Assembly (NCBI GenBank): GCA_013399015.1
Contig: VWZX01006713.1
Coordinates: forward strand, 372,001-436,000
Direction: 5' to 3'
Source: Galbula dea
Lineage: Eukaryota > Chordata > Aves > Piciformes > Galbulidae
DNA: 64,000 nt
The notes under the pieces were generated by a model, which was given only the letters and a program-made list of their open reading frames with translations, ran no database searches and was not told the origin of the DNA. Position numbers and translations under genes: made by a program. Positions 50,403 through 60,235 of this stretch are shown piece after piece; within the stretch, counting starts at the first letter, position 1, and each line of letters begins with the position of its first letter.

Positions 50403-50901
50403 TAGAATCATAGAATTGTTATGGATGGAAAACACCTCCAAGATCGAGTCCAACCATTAACCTAAGGCCACCATGCTCACCACTAAACCATGTCCCCAAG
50501 AACTGCATCTACACACTCTTTGAATGCTTCCAGGGTTGGTGATTCCACCACTGCACAGGACAGCCTGTTCCAATGCTTGATAACCCTCTTGGTGAAGAAT
50601 TTTTCCCTAGTACCTAATCTGAACCTCCCCTGGTACAACTTGAAGCCCATTTCCTCTTGTTCTTTCACCTGTTACTTTGGAGAAGAGACTGACCCCCGCC
50701 TGGCTACAACCTCCTTTCAGGTAGTTACAGAGCACAAGGTCTCCCCTGAGCCTCCTTTTCTCCAGGCTAAACAACCCCAGTTCCCTCAGCCACTTCTCCT
50801 AACGCTTGTACTCTAGACCAGCTCTGTTGTCATTTTCTGGACACGCTCCAGTAACTCAATGTCCTCCTTGTAGTGAGGGGCCCAAAATTAACACAAGTAT
50901 G
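50403..50901 (-). mobile_element. CR1 LINE 3' fragment, about 500 bp
   Basis: Reverse-oriented CR1 with a tail (TAGAATCATAGAATTGTTAT), the ORF2 C-terminus, and AGAGACTGACCCCCGCCTGG, TCTCCCCTGAGCCTCCTTTT, CTCCAGGCTAAACAACCCCA and CTTGTAGTGAGGGGCCCAAA. It is 5'-truncated and belongs to a different subfamily from copies A and B. Confidence 0.96.
50483..50668 (-). pseudogene. CR1 ORF2 C-terminal remnant
   Basis: A 61-codon frame reading K-L-Y-Q-G-R-F-R-L-G-T-R-E-K-F-F-T, then K-H-W-N-R-L and V-V-E-S-P-T-L-E-A-F-K. This is the end of CR1 ORF2. It is a fragment of a dead element, not a host gene. Confidence 0.85.
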
Positions 50902-53900
50902 ACAAAACAGAGCTCCTATGACAATTTAGAGTTGGAAAATAAAAGTAATCAAGAAGGATTCGGGGCTTTGAAGTTACAGAAAAAAAAAAAAGAGGGGTGC
51001 AACTGATAGGCCACCCCAGTCTACCCTAATCACTGGAAATACAGCATTGGTTAAGTTATAAGACCTTGCCCAAGTTCTCTGTCAGTATTGCTGCTGCAAT
51101 CACTCACACTTAACACTGTTGTCCCAACAGCTATCTTGTCAAACAGCATCATCATTCCCCACCACACAGAAAATGTAATTGCCTCATTATTTTCAGCATA
51201 GTCAGTTGAAAATGTGTACTTCCTTTAACAATTATTTCTCATAACTTAGTAACACTTTAAGCTACTACAGACACATCTTGAAAGCCTACCACAATTTTAA
51301 TCAGTTTCAAATATCAGATGTTGGGTTTGATATTTGATTGTTCTGACTGTTTTGTTTAAGGCCTCCTTTTGTTTATGAAAGTAAAGATAAGAAAGTTATC
51401 TGGGACATCCATCATAGTCTCCAATTTAAGAGGAAATTTCCTCTGTCACTGGCTGTCAGATGCTAATAGCTGCTGTTAACTATTTTCCATGAGTGGTCTT
51501 GGAGAAATATCCTTCATCCTTTACAAAGTGGTCACCAAGTCAACTAACCAAACAACCGTGCCTCTGCAGTTTCTAAAGGGGATGTTCTTCAAAGTCCATT
51601 TTAACCTACAGGAAAAGAAAAAAAAATCTCTAATAACTATAGTAAGGACTCAGTGTGATATTATGAGGAGGTGACTGGGAATTATTTCTTTTTAAAGCCT
51701 CTTTTATAAGGATTCCCCATCAGCCTTTAATTAGCACGTCAGTTCCTATTCAGAAGTTCCTTATCGTTTACAGCCCAGTTCAACACTCACTGAAGGCATT
51801 AAGATAGGCTCCCTTGAACTCGGTGGGGTCTATAGGAGGGCTTAGGGCCATGCAGGAAACTTTCTAATACCAACATGAAGTTAACTGAGCAGGCTTTTGA
51901 CACCCACCTCTGGGTGTCAGCCTTTGGTAGAGCTTTCCTACGGAAGATCAGAAGAAAACCTGAACTTCCAGATTTGGGGCTATGTAAATGTATCATCTGT
52001 ACTCAGTAGGTATAGCACTAATTTGTCTTTTGCTGTAGAAGAAAGTGAGATAATCTATCAACCTATTCAGTTTGACTATTTATATGTATTTTAAATCTTT
52101 GCTTACATAAAACGACGATAAAGTATTTTAGAACAGAGCATCTGCCAACATACACACAGCATTCTGCTAAAGGCAGCTCCATACCGTAAGGGATATGTAA
52201 GATCATTAGTTAGCTATGACAGGCGATTTACTTTGATTTATCTTTCAGGATCATCTCATTCACAAGGAAAATGGAGTGTCAGCCCCATCCATAACCTATG
52301 CGTACCGTCTAGATACTTGAAGATGATAATAGGTTGAAGGATGCAGCAGACAACGCCAACACAAGCCAAAATATTTAACCCGAAACCTTTTGGAATAGAA
52401 TCAGAAAACATCAGTAGCCCAGCCAGAACTCCTACTAACATGGATTGCCAGGGGCTAATGAACACAGAAAAGTCTTTACCTAGCACATAATTTTACTGTT
52501 GCTGGGAGAACACTGCTCAGTCATTTGGGTACAGATCCAAGAAATTTGCTTCTTACGGTTTCGTCTCTGTTTGAGCCAGACACAAATTGAAGCTAAATTA
52601 AGAGCTGTAGCTCAAAACAGTTCAATGGAACGCAAGAACAAAGGTCAAAACTTAGATCTCTGTCCTCCAGGTGCACATCCTGAGCTCACAGCTAAATAGG
52701 GTCATCCACCTTCTGGGGATGACTGGCAACAAACTCAGGAGTTTGGGGACGTTTGAGGTCCAATCTTACGTACCATCTCCTCCATTAGCAAACCTTTCCC
52801 AGACAGAATGACATGCCCTGGGCTTCACTATAATGGAATGCCAACAGTAGATCAGTCTCCAGTGACTCCACTAGAAAATTAAACCATACTGAAATACAAT
52901 GCAGCCACCTCCTCCACTTACAATGAAGGATGATGGATCGACTCAATCGGAGCTACCAAATTCATACAAAATAGTTCAAGCAGCCATTCCCTCCTTACTC
53001 TCTCACTTTCACCTCTCCTATAAAAAAATTAAAAGGGGAAAAAAGAAAATTTAAAGAATTAAAAAGAAAATTTAAAAAAATGAAAAAGAAAACAAAAGAA
53101 AAAAAAAAAAAAAAAAAAACCAGGTTGCAGACCTCTGGGTTACTGAACCTTCAAAAGGATTTCCTGTACCCTGCAACACTGGTGGAAAGTTCTAAAGCAC
53201 AGCCTGGCAATTTAGTCTACACATGCAAGATTCAAGATTTGGCCAAAACCCTTAAATGAACCAATGTAACAGCTTGCCACAAAAGCCAACAACCTCTAAT
53301 CAATATCTTCAATGTTCAAGATAGAACAAACCACCTCTCTGCAAAACATTCTTATGTCTGCAAAGAGTAAGTAAGTTACAACAAATTTAAGAAGCTCAAG
53401 TTTTGCATGGCTGAAGAACCCCAGGCAGGGCCCCTAATTTTTCAACAGTAGCACATGCCCAGTGCGGAGCAGCAGCGATGAGAGCACTTGAGACACCTGT
53501 GAGATACCACAAAAAACTTAACAAATAAGATATTCACCAAGGTTGCAAATATATGTGTGTTGCAAGAACTAATGAATCTTAAAACCCATAGAAAATGTTA
53601 ACAGACGGAACAGGAAAATACTGAATGTGTTAAAGTATTTTTGCATGACTTCATCCTAGATCTTTTTATTCCCTAATTTGATGCTGGGCTTTAGTCTAGA
53701 TTATAAAGAAGATTTAAACAGAGAGCTTTTTTTTCCCTTCCAATGAAGGCTTCCCATTAATAAAAAAGAAACAAAGAAAATTAAGAAAGTGAGTAGTAAA
53801 ACTTTTACAACATAATAAAGTATATCAGAATCCCAGTGCAGTAGGATTGGAATTGTCTAAAGATGCTGAATTATGATCAGTTGTCATATAAAGTTCAGGC

Positions 53901-55085
53901 CACAGTATTAGCAATCATATCCTCTAGCACATGTATATAATTGGGAGATCTTCATAACAACCCTCATTTTTAAAGGCTCATAAAAACTTCGTTTTACTCA
54001 TAATTTGCAGGAGGAAAGAAGAATTCTTAAAGAAAAGTAACCTCTTTCTCTCAGTAAGAAAGATTCTGAAGGTAAGACTGTGTATTTTAAAGCAAGCAAC
54101 CTCAAAAGCTCTCTTTTTCTTTCACAGTTTTTGGTATGTTATATCAACACTCACTTTAAAAAGATAAATACGTATCTATAGCACACACACTAGAAAGAAA
54201 ATCAGCATCACAAAGCAAGGAACCCTCTGAAAGAATACTGGAAGCAAACTATGTTATATTATTTTTTGAATCCAAGTATAGAGTTACTTTAAAGGTAAAT
54301 ATCTTGATGTGATATTCTAACCAACAGTAAAACAAGCTATGGCACTCACACACAGAAAAGGATGTTGGGTTTATGTGTGTAAACTACATTTAACCACCTT
54401 CAAAATATAGCATGAAAATAATTATTAAAGTATTAGGAGCACCTGACATTCTCTACACTTTCTCCATTTCTCCTTTGACATTCTAAACTAAAATCCTTTC
54501 AGTTTGTTAGAGAGTCAGCTACCTAGTGCCATAAACTTCCAATTACCCCGGCCGCTTTTGGACTTGCCAAGGCAAAGCTGAGCTAATGAATAGGATGCTG
54601 AAGTTTCTATATGGAAGAATAAAACACAACCTGTCACCAAACCCAGATATTTTAACTTTATCCATTTGCCAGAGTAAAGCCTTTTTTTGTAAATAAAATG
54701 TGTTTGTTTCCAAATAAAGCTACTTCAAGCTGTTTCGGGAAGCACAGTAAGTAATAACAACAAAATTCCATTTGAATTTTAAAACTTAAAGAAACAAAAC
54801 CAGCATGTGTCAAGCCTACTGCTTTCCTACCTGGAACAGGTAAGGACCAGCTCTCAAATGCCACCTTGGGATAGTTCAGGCTAGTAATCCCGTTCATGTT
54901 TAGATGAGGCACCAGCATGAACACGAAAGGAAAAGAAAAAAAAAATAGGACTACCCTGTCCTTCTCTTCTTTTATTAGCAACGCCTACAGCAGTGGTTAA
55001 GACCCAGTAAGGAAGCCAAGGACCCAGAGGACCAGACTAACCCAAACCCGCTGCTAGAGAGAAACAGGTTTAAGAGGAGACTTAC
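50902..55085. other. IKZF2 intron 3, 5' portion next to exon 3
   Basis: No further exon recognised. A-rich low-complexity sequence lies at 53021-53119. A hydrophobic 76-codon minus frame at 52256-52486 has no family match that I recognise. Confidence 0.55.
53021..53119. repeat. A-rich low-complexity tract ending in poly-A
   Basis: AAAAAGAAAATTTAAA-type units leading into more than 20 consecutive A at 53099-53119. Confidence 0.85.
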
Positions 55086-55190
55086 TGCTTGCCATGTGAC
55101 TGGGGGAGGTATGCTGCCCATTGGGTGTGCTGGAGGTGAGGTCAATGGCCATGCCGGAGTGCTCCCTTTCGGGCGAAAGCTCATTGTCAC
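55086..55190 (-). CDS. IKZF2: IKZF2 (Helios) exon 3, coding
   Basis: A 105-nt internal coding exon of the transcription factor Helios. The minus-strand acceptor reads TTTTGTGAAAGCAG before G55190, and the donor GTAAGT follows A55086. The first two bases (GT) complete the cysteine codon begun in exon 2. Then come 34 codons reading D-N-E-L-S-P-E-R-E-H-S, G-M-A-I-D-L-T-S-S-T-P-N-G and Q-H-T-S-P-S-H-M-A-S. The exon ends with one base of the next codon. From memory, human Helios has S-N-M-A-I-D, Q-H-A-S-P-S and H-M-T-S here, so there are three substitutions. The segment is the acidic and Ser/Thr-rich N-terminal part ahead of the DNA-binding zinc fingers. The high conservation separates Helios from Ikaros, Aiolos and Eos. 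The next exon, starting in phase 1, is outside the window. Confidence 0.95.
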
Positions 55191-55931
55191 CTGCTTTCAC
55201 AAAACAAGTCCCCCATAAGTTTCCATCCCCTCCTTCAGCAGGGCAACACAATGATTAAAAAGTACAACTCCCTCGCTCCCTTTGCCCTTCCCTCCTTTAC
55301 AGCAGGGTCTTCCACAGCCTGTAAAACCTGAACTCTCAGGGGCCACAAGTAAACATTTAACCGATTTTTAAGAGCACCCCCCCACCACCAAAACCTGTTC
55401 TCACCTGTCTTCTACGCTCACACCCCCCCCTACCTGTGATAAACCTTGCCCCAGCTACTTTGTCTCAAAAGAAGTTAGTTAGGATTACTTTTCCATTTGC
55501 AGACACTGAGAATCCAGGCTGGGCAGAAGACTGTAACATTACTTCATGGTACAAACCTTCTCCCCAAAGATCTCGGTTACGTGACAGCTAAACAAAGCAC
55601 CTACACAAACCCCAGCACAGAAAACAGGAGAAATGCATAGTGAAAGGCATAAAAAGGTTTTGGCTGCAATCTGAATTTCTGAAGATGAACTCTCTCTCAT
55701 TTGCAAAGTTCATTCGTCAGCAGCAAATACATAAACCTAGAGGTACTCACCCCTGCACTCATCCCCATACATTTCTTCAGCCATACACAAAGTTTATGTT
55801 TAAATGCTATTAATTCAGTGTCATCTCAATGCAAAGACTATATACAAGAAAGCTAAAGTTTCAGGTGTCTGCATTAGAGAAAGGATAGTGGGAAAAGTAA
55901 TTCAGAATAATCAAATGAAATGACTACTTAC
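55191..55931 (-). other. IKZF2: IKZF2 intron 2
   Basis: A 741-bp GT-AG intron between exons 2 and 3 on the minus strand. It holds C-rich runs near 55377-55435 on the plus strand. No repeat element was recognised. Confidence 0.9.
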
Positions 55932-55965
55932 ATGTTATATATCCATCAGCAGCCTCTGCTTCCAT
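55932..55965 (-). CDS. IKZF2: IKZF2 (Helios) exon 2, coding part with start codon
   Basis: The first 34 coding bases of Helios. They read M-E-A-E-A-A-D-G-Y-I-T plus T, the first base of a cysteine codon completed in exon 3 (T + GT). Human Helios, from memory, begins M-E-T-E-A-I-D-G-Y-I-T-C. I chose the ATG at 55965 because it matches the family start, and because A at -3 and G at +4 give a strong initiation context. The whole exon is 55932-55980. The acceptor TTTTCTGCCTTGCAG precedes C55980 and the donor GTAAGT follows T55932. The 15-nt leader in the exon has no stop in the frame of the ATG. Confidence 0.95.
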
Positions 55966-55980
55966 AGTCAAAGTGCAGTG
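55966..55980 (-). other. IKZF2: IKZF2 exon 2, 5' untranslated part
   Basis: Fifteen bases (minus strand CACTGCACTTTGACT) between the splice acceptor and the start codon. Confidence 0.85.
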
Positions 55981-56727
55981 CTGCAAGGCAGAAAAGTACA
56001 CCCTCAAAGATGCCTGTCAGAATCAACCACTAAATGATTAAACTTACTTAAAGCCCTAAGTAGTTGCCCATTTTTCTTGCTGTTGCAACCACTGCCTAGA
56101 GAAAGACACAAGTGTACTGCATGTGCTTATTTGCAAATCACTGAACTCTTTCTGCAAATTATGTGAGAAATTCAGCTGCCTCCTGGGCAAGCACCACCAG
56201 GATCATCTTGGTCTGACCGTACCCTTCTCGGTCCCCTGCTCGTATTTTTTTACCTGATCTGAGAGTTTTTTCCCTGACTTTCTGCTGCTTTTGTTCAAGC
56301 TGGGATAGTAATGCTTTATCAATTAGCAGCTCTCGCAGGCAGAACTATTAACTGAGATGGATACTACTAACAACTGCTCTTTTCACACGCGCTCCAAGAG
56401 ACTCCAGCCCCATCTAAACAGAATAAAGCCCTCCCGTGGCTGTTCCCCTTCCAGAGAAGTATCACAACTCTTCGTCTCACACCACCATACATGCACACAC
56501 ACCTGTACATGCACCTGTTCACTCTAACCCTATTTATTTCCCACAGCATGGGGCCAAACGTCACACTTAATACTCCCAGATCGTGCATTTTGTGGCATGA
56601 AGCAATCTTAAAGTTTCTGGAAGCACTTTGCTGACACAGAACAAGCTATTACTTTCCAGAAACCCAAGTAACTGTATAGAATGACACCCCCTAGCTATCA
56701 TTTGATATATATTGAGGGGAAAAAAAG

Positions 56728-56756
56728 AAAGAGAGAGAGAGAGAAAGAGAGAGAGA
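56728..56756. repeat. (GA)n tract
   Basis: A GA-repeat interrupted once by AAAG. It is polypyrimidine on the transcribed strand. Confidence 0.85.
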
Positions 56757-57659
56757 TCAATAATCATAACTATGTTCTTTTAAGTGGAAAAGTTAAGAAT
56801 CTGACATGACCAGAGGAGAATTTTATTTCCTCTCTCCCTCCACGGCCTCCTTTTTGCCTTTAGTTTCAAAACTCTCACTGCACCAGGCAGCTAAATTATT
56901 CACAATGAGCCATTTCTGTATTGATCGCCAAGTATATTTAGCCCTGGCTCCTGGAATTTCTCCATTACTTACTGGAAAACAGGCAGCTTCACTTCTTGTC
57001 TCCAAAACCACTTCCCTCCCCCTCCTTTAACCCTCTTTCCTTCACCCTCCCTCTCCCCCCGCCTTTCCCCCAATAAATAAATACTTTTCTCTGTACTCTT
57101 CTTTGGTATAAAGCAGATCAAATTCCCAAGGCATTCAGCACATAACACTTAAATTTCAACCTGCCCAGCTGCCACCAAACTCTCTTCAATTACTGATTTT
57201 CACATGACTTTTAAAAATCTCAAAAAAAAAAAAGTTTTCAAGACAGGTAAGCCACTTCCTCAAGCCCTTCAAAATTACCTTATCTTCCCCCTAGTCCAGG
57301 TAGGCAGGCACACACTGAGAAAAAGAAAGAAACATCAGAAGCAACAGGGAAAGATCATCCCAGCCAATGAAGTGGAAGGAAAGAAAGGGGAGGAAGGGAG
57401 GAGGAAGAGAAAGGAAGACAAAAAGAAACACAGAAACATCCATAACCGAAATCAAAACACGGTTTGATTTTTATTTTTTATTTCTTCAAGGCAGGGAGGA
57501 GAAGGATGAGGAGGGAGGGAAAAGAAAAAAGTTTGGTCACCATTTTTAGGCTGGTGCTGGCAAATCCCAACGAACTGCTAAGCCTCCCTCTCCACAACGA
57601 ATGGAGAGAGAGTTTTGTTCGGGCTGAAGGCACAGCAAGATGGGGAAAGTTTAAAAAAT

Positions 57660-57720
57660 AATTTTTAAAAGCAAGGGGAGAGAGAGAAAGAGAGGAAAAA
57701 GAGGGGAGAGGGGAGAGAAA
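57660..57720. repeat. Purine-rich tract at the edge of the CpG island
   Basis: About 60 bp of A and G on the plus strand (GGGGAGAGAGAGAAAGAGAG and similar). It is pyrimidine-rich on the minus, sense strand, just downstream of the candidate donor at 57738. Confidence 0.75.
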
Positions 57721-57738
57721 CCCGCCCCCGACACTTAC

Positions 57739-57809
57739 AGGTGGGGCATGCGGAGCCGGGCAGCCCCGGGGATGAGCCGGCGGGGAAACTCGCTCAGGAA
57801 TGGCACATA
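57739..57809 (-). other. IKZF2: Candidate alternative non-coding or N-terminal exon of IKZF2
   Basis: The minus strand has a strong donor (CCCACCT then GTAAGT) at 57739/57738. About 70 bases upstream a pyrimidine tract of T and C ends in CAAAG at 57810, a possible weak acceptor. Spliced to exon 2, the frame of the Helios ATG is open through this whole exon (reading A-I-P-E-R-V-S-P-P-A-H-P-R-G...), but no in-frame ATG is present. Two short upstream ORFs also exist. One crosses the junction and stops two bases before the Helios ATG. It could equally be the end of a longer first exon. Confidence 0.4.
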
Positions 57810-57902
57810 CTTTGAAGGAAGATGAAGAACAGAAAAAAAAAATAGACAGAGGGAGAGGGAGGGAGGTCAGCCGGTGCTACAGCAATGCGATTAACCAGCG
57901 GG

Positions 57903-57920
57903 GAGAGAGAGAGAGAGAGA
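57903..57920. repeat. (GA)n microsatellite
   Basis: A short uninterrupted GA run inside the GC-rich block. Confidence 0.85.
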
Positions 57921-58201
57921 AAAACTTGATCCACCGGTTCGTTACGAATCGGCACGAAAACGGGGGGAGAGGAGGGAATGTGGGGAGGGGATATAGAGAG
58001 GGATGGGGTAAGACAGGGGGCCCGGCAGACGCACTCACACCCCGCGCAGGAAACCTAGGCCAACTTCCCCGGAGTGCTGCTCCGGCCCAGGGCGACACGG
58101 GGCTCCGCGCTTCATCCCTGCCTCTCCCCGCCCATACCACAACCTGTCAAAGTCATGGAAGTCCTGTCTCGGTTTTTTTTTCATTTTATTTCATTCCTTC
58201 C

Positions 58202-58321
58202 NNNNNNNNNNNNNNNNNNNNNNNNNNNNNNNNNNNNNNNNNNNNNNNNNNNNNNNNNNNNNNNNNNNNNNNNNNNNNNNNNNNNNNNNNNNNNNNNNNN
58301 NNNNNNNNNNNNNNNNNNNNN
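58202..58321. other. Assembly gap (120 N)
   Basis: A run of 120 unknown bases. The left flank is pyrimidine-rich (TTTCATTCCTTCC) and the right flank purine-rich (GGGGGGAAAGGAAGAGAG), so the gap sits in a difficult low-complexity stretch. A single N also occurs at 58504. Confidence 1.
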
Positions 58322-58429
58322 GGGGGGAAAGGAAGAGAGAGGAGGGGGGAAGGAGGGGGAGGGAAGGAAAAAGAAAAAGATGAAAAAGAAAAAAAGAAAG
58401 AAATAAAAAGAAGCCAGGCGCAGATTTAC

Positions 58430-58785
58430 CTCAGCCGCGCAGGCAGTGAATCACTTCCATCCCCCTTTTGTTTGTGTTTTTATTAGTGTCGGCTCCCTCT
58501 GCCNGTGCCCGCGCCGGCAGGGCCGCTCAGCACGCTCGGCAATCGATTAGAGGACAAGTGCCGCCGCCGCCGCTGTGTGCGCTCCGCGACTCACGCGGAC
58601 GGACACACACAGGCGCGCGCGCGCGTCGCCCCCTCCGGGCATCGGCGCGTCCCCCGTCGTGCTGTGCTTTCTCACCCTCTCACCGCCCTCCACTTACGGG
58701 CACCGTGCTGCCCCTTGTTTCCAACCCTCCGTCTCCCCGCTCCTCCTCCCCTGAGGAGCGGCGGCCGCCGCCGGGCGGGGGAAGT
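58430..58785 (-). other. IKZF2: Candidate first (non-coding) exon of IKZF2
   Basis: A donor GAG then GTAAAT ends the exon at 58430. The upper limit of about 58785 assumes initiation 25-30 bp downstream of the TATA-like word at 58813-58822. The exon would be a GC-rich 5' UTR containing a (GGC)n stretch and an alternating GC run. A second good donor lies inside it (GTGCCC then GTAAGT, exon end at 58698), which would give a much shorter exon. I see no coding start that joins in frame to Helios. No transcript evidence is available. Confidence 0.5.
58613..58626. repeat. Alternating GC run (Z-DNA-prone)
   Basis: Six GC units plus GT, preceded by GGACACACACAG, inside the candidate 5' UTR exon. Confidence 0.8.
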
Positions 58786-58812
58786 TGCCGGCGGGGGCAT
58801 GATTCAGCAGTT

Positions 58813-58822
58813 CTATTTTTAA
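58813..58822 (-). promoter_or_regulatory. TATA-like / MEF2-type site
   Basis: Plus CTATTTTTAA, minus TTAAAAATAG. It fits the MEF2 consensus (YTAWWWWTAR) exactly and could also serve as a TATA-like box for minus-strand transcription. It stands out as the only AT-rich word in a GC-rich neighbourhood. Confidence 0.45.
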
Positions 58823-58960
58823 CCGGCGGGCGGCCGCGGGTGCGCAGCGCTTACCGTCCTTCGGCCACGGCCCGTCCCGCCTGTGCGGGAGTTACGCCGC
58901 CGGGGAGGGTTCGGAGCTGCCGCGCTCCTTCTCTAATTGAACATTCGAAGTACATATTGA

Positions 58961-59999
58961 GGTAATTTCTTTTGTAGTTTGTAAGTGTGACGCTGACAGA
59001 GAAAGCCCGGCTAAAATAAAAGCCTTTCCGCGCTGTTTTTCCTCTCTGCTGTGCAAAGGGGAAAGGTGTGCCGGTAAAAGGGGGAAGACCGGCGTTACTC
59101 TCCTGCGGAAAAGCCTTGCTCTGCTTCACAGCCAAGGCTGAAGGAACACCTCCCGACTGCCACAGTCCAACCTCGGGGGCCTGACCCGAACCCACTGCAG
59201 CAGCTGTCACGTCTGCAGCAAGGCAGGACCCGCCCCGTGCCTTCTGTGCCGAGGGTGAGTGTTTGATGTGCTTTCCCCCAGGAGCTTTCCCTAGCCTTCA
59301 TAGGTCTTGGATGAGGTGCGATAGAATCATCTTTTTTCCAAGTTTCTCTTGATCAAAGCCGAACCGCTGGTGACTATGGTAATGCCTTTACTAGGCACCA
59401 GAGTTAACGGTCCATTAAGAAGCTGTGATTGTGTATGCCATGCGTTATGTACAGGTACTATTACATTTAAATTTGTTAAGTTAAGCACACAAACACTAGG
59501 AAGCATCAGAATTCAGGCTGCTCTTACACCCCTGAGCCTTTTCACCCAACAGAGCAGTTGACAGAACTAACAGAGAGGCATCCTTTGTTTTCACTGGTAC
59601 CAAAGGGGAATAACACATTTTGCCAGTGAGTTTCAGACAGGCGCCAACAAAAGTATCTCCATCACCAAACACCCACATTCTTTGCTTATCAAGAGCCTAG
59701 GTACCTCTAAGTTTTTCTTCCAAGCAAGATCTTAACTACAGCCTTAACTCTTGCTCCAACTATATGCAAGCAATATACTGTTGTTAGAATCAGTAGAGTA
59801 AACCCAGGTTTTATTAGCTCAGCCACCTTCATATCAAATGACATTCTTTGTAGTGGCAGGGCCACCCCATCCTGCGAGAGGGAGACAAACCCAGTTTTAA
59901 AAAGCATATTATTCAGCCAGCCAAAGATAATGAAGGCAGTAGCTCTCTCCACAGCTACAAATTTTAGCCAATTAGTCATTACACTAGATCTGTGAAGTG
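58961..59999. other. IKZF2 upstream flank, no gene recognised
   Basis: CG dinucleotides thin out by about 59.3 kb. No coding region with recognisable content. No repeat recognised. Confidence 0.55.
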
Positions 60000-60145
60000 G
60001 GTTAATTTAACTCTTCTCATTTTGCATGGGAAAGAAGGCAGAAAGGGTAGGGGACTGGCCCAAGGCCACAAAGAGCACTCAGAGCTGAGCCTAGAAAGTA
60101 GGCTTCTTATTTCCCACGCCTACGTTTCAACAACTAGACTTGGCT
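60000..60145 (+). repeat. MIR-like amniote SINE
   Basis: Follows MIR in order: TTCTCATTTTGCATGGGAAA, GGGACTGGCCCAAGGCCACA, AGAGCTGAGCCTAGAAAGTA, GGCTTCTTATTTCCCACGCC and CAACAACTAGACT. The GGCCCAAGGCCACA block is the diagnostic CCCAAGGTCACA core. Confidence 0.7.
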
Positions 60146-60146
60146 T

Positions 60147-60235
60147 GCCTACACCAGAAAATAGACTGGCATAGCTATAACTGTGTAATTAGACCATAAC
60201 AGTTTATGCTGGAATAACTCTCCTTGCAGACATTC
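60147..60235. repeat. Old MITE-like repeat
   Basis: GCCTACACCAGAAAATAGAC, TGGCATAGCTATAACTG and, at the right, TTATGCTGGAATAAC, a rough inverted match to the left part. It resembles the 'CTACACTAGAAAATTAGGTCGGCATAGCTA' type of palindromic repeat known from turtles and crocodilians. Confidence 0.5.

Larger units (their letters stand above)
55981..57738 (-). other. IKZF2: IKZF2 intron 1 (minimum extent)
   Basis: The intron runs from the exon 2 acceptor to whichever upstream donor is used (57738, 58429 or 58697). On the plus strand it has a GA-rich tract at 56728-56756 and purine-rich stretches near 57367-57425 and 57480-57530. No repeat family was recognised. Confidence 0.75.
1..58785 (-). other. 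IKZF2: IKZF2 (Helios) gene, 5' part: exons 1-3 and introns 1-3
   Basis: Helios is a nuclear Ikaros-family C2H2 zinc-finger transcription factor. Known roles include regulatory T cells and other developing lineages. The gene is read leftwards. The identification rests on two coding exons (55932-55965 and 55086-55190) whose joined translation matches the Helios N-terminus, including S-P-E-R-E-H-S, M-A-I-D-L-T-S-S-T-P-N-G-Q-H and S-P-S-H-M. Ikaros and Eos differ in this stretch. Only 46 codons plus one base of the roughly 525-residue protein are in the window, and the zinc-finger exons lie beyond the left edge. The right boundary at about 58785 is inferred from a TATA-like motif and the CpG island, not seen. 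In human, IKZF2 lies between ERBB4 and SPAG16, so the right-hand flank is probably intergenic DNA towards SPAG16. Confidence 0.9.
57730..58960 (-). promoter_or_regulatory. IKZF2: CpG island and promoter region of IKZF2
   Basis: CG dinucleotides are abundant here (for example 58560-58630 and 58755-58870), while the rest of the window is AT-rich and CpG-poor. The block has GGGCGGGG (Sp1-type), two GCGGCCGC octamers and a TATA-like word. It sits directly upstream of the Helios start exon on the minus strand. A divergent transcript to the right is possible, but nothing in the sequence proves one. Confidence 0.85.

Noticed and set aside
51755..51850. Possible palindromic-repeat centre (CACTGAAGGCATTAAG, GAACTCGGTGGGG)
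   Set aside because: Too short and diverged to support. No defined ends.
52256..52486. 76-codon minus-strand frame with strongly hydrophobic text, like a membrane protein exon
   Set aside because: I could not match it to a transporter family and saw no convincing acceptor. Hydrophobic chance frames are common in T-rich DNA.
57800..58486. 228-codon plus-strand frame across the assembly gap
   Set aside because: It reads through 120 unknown bases and purine-rich low complexity, antisense to the IKZF2 5' end.
58468..58965. 165-codon plus-strand frame in the CpG island
   Set aside because: GC-rich DNA gives long chance frames. Arg/Pro/Ala-rich text without motif.
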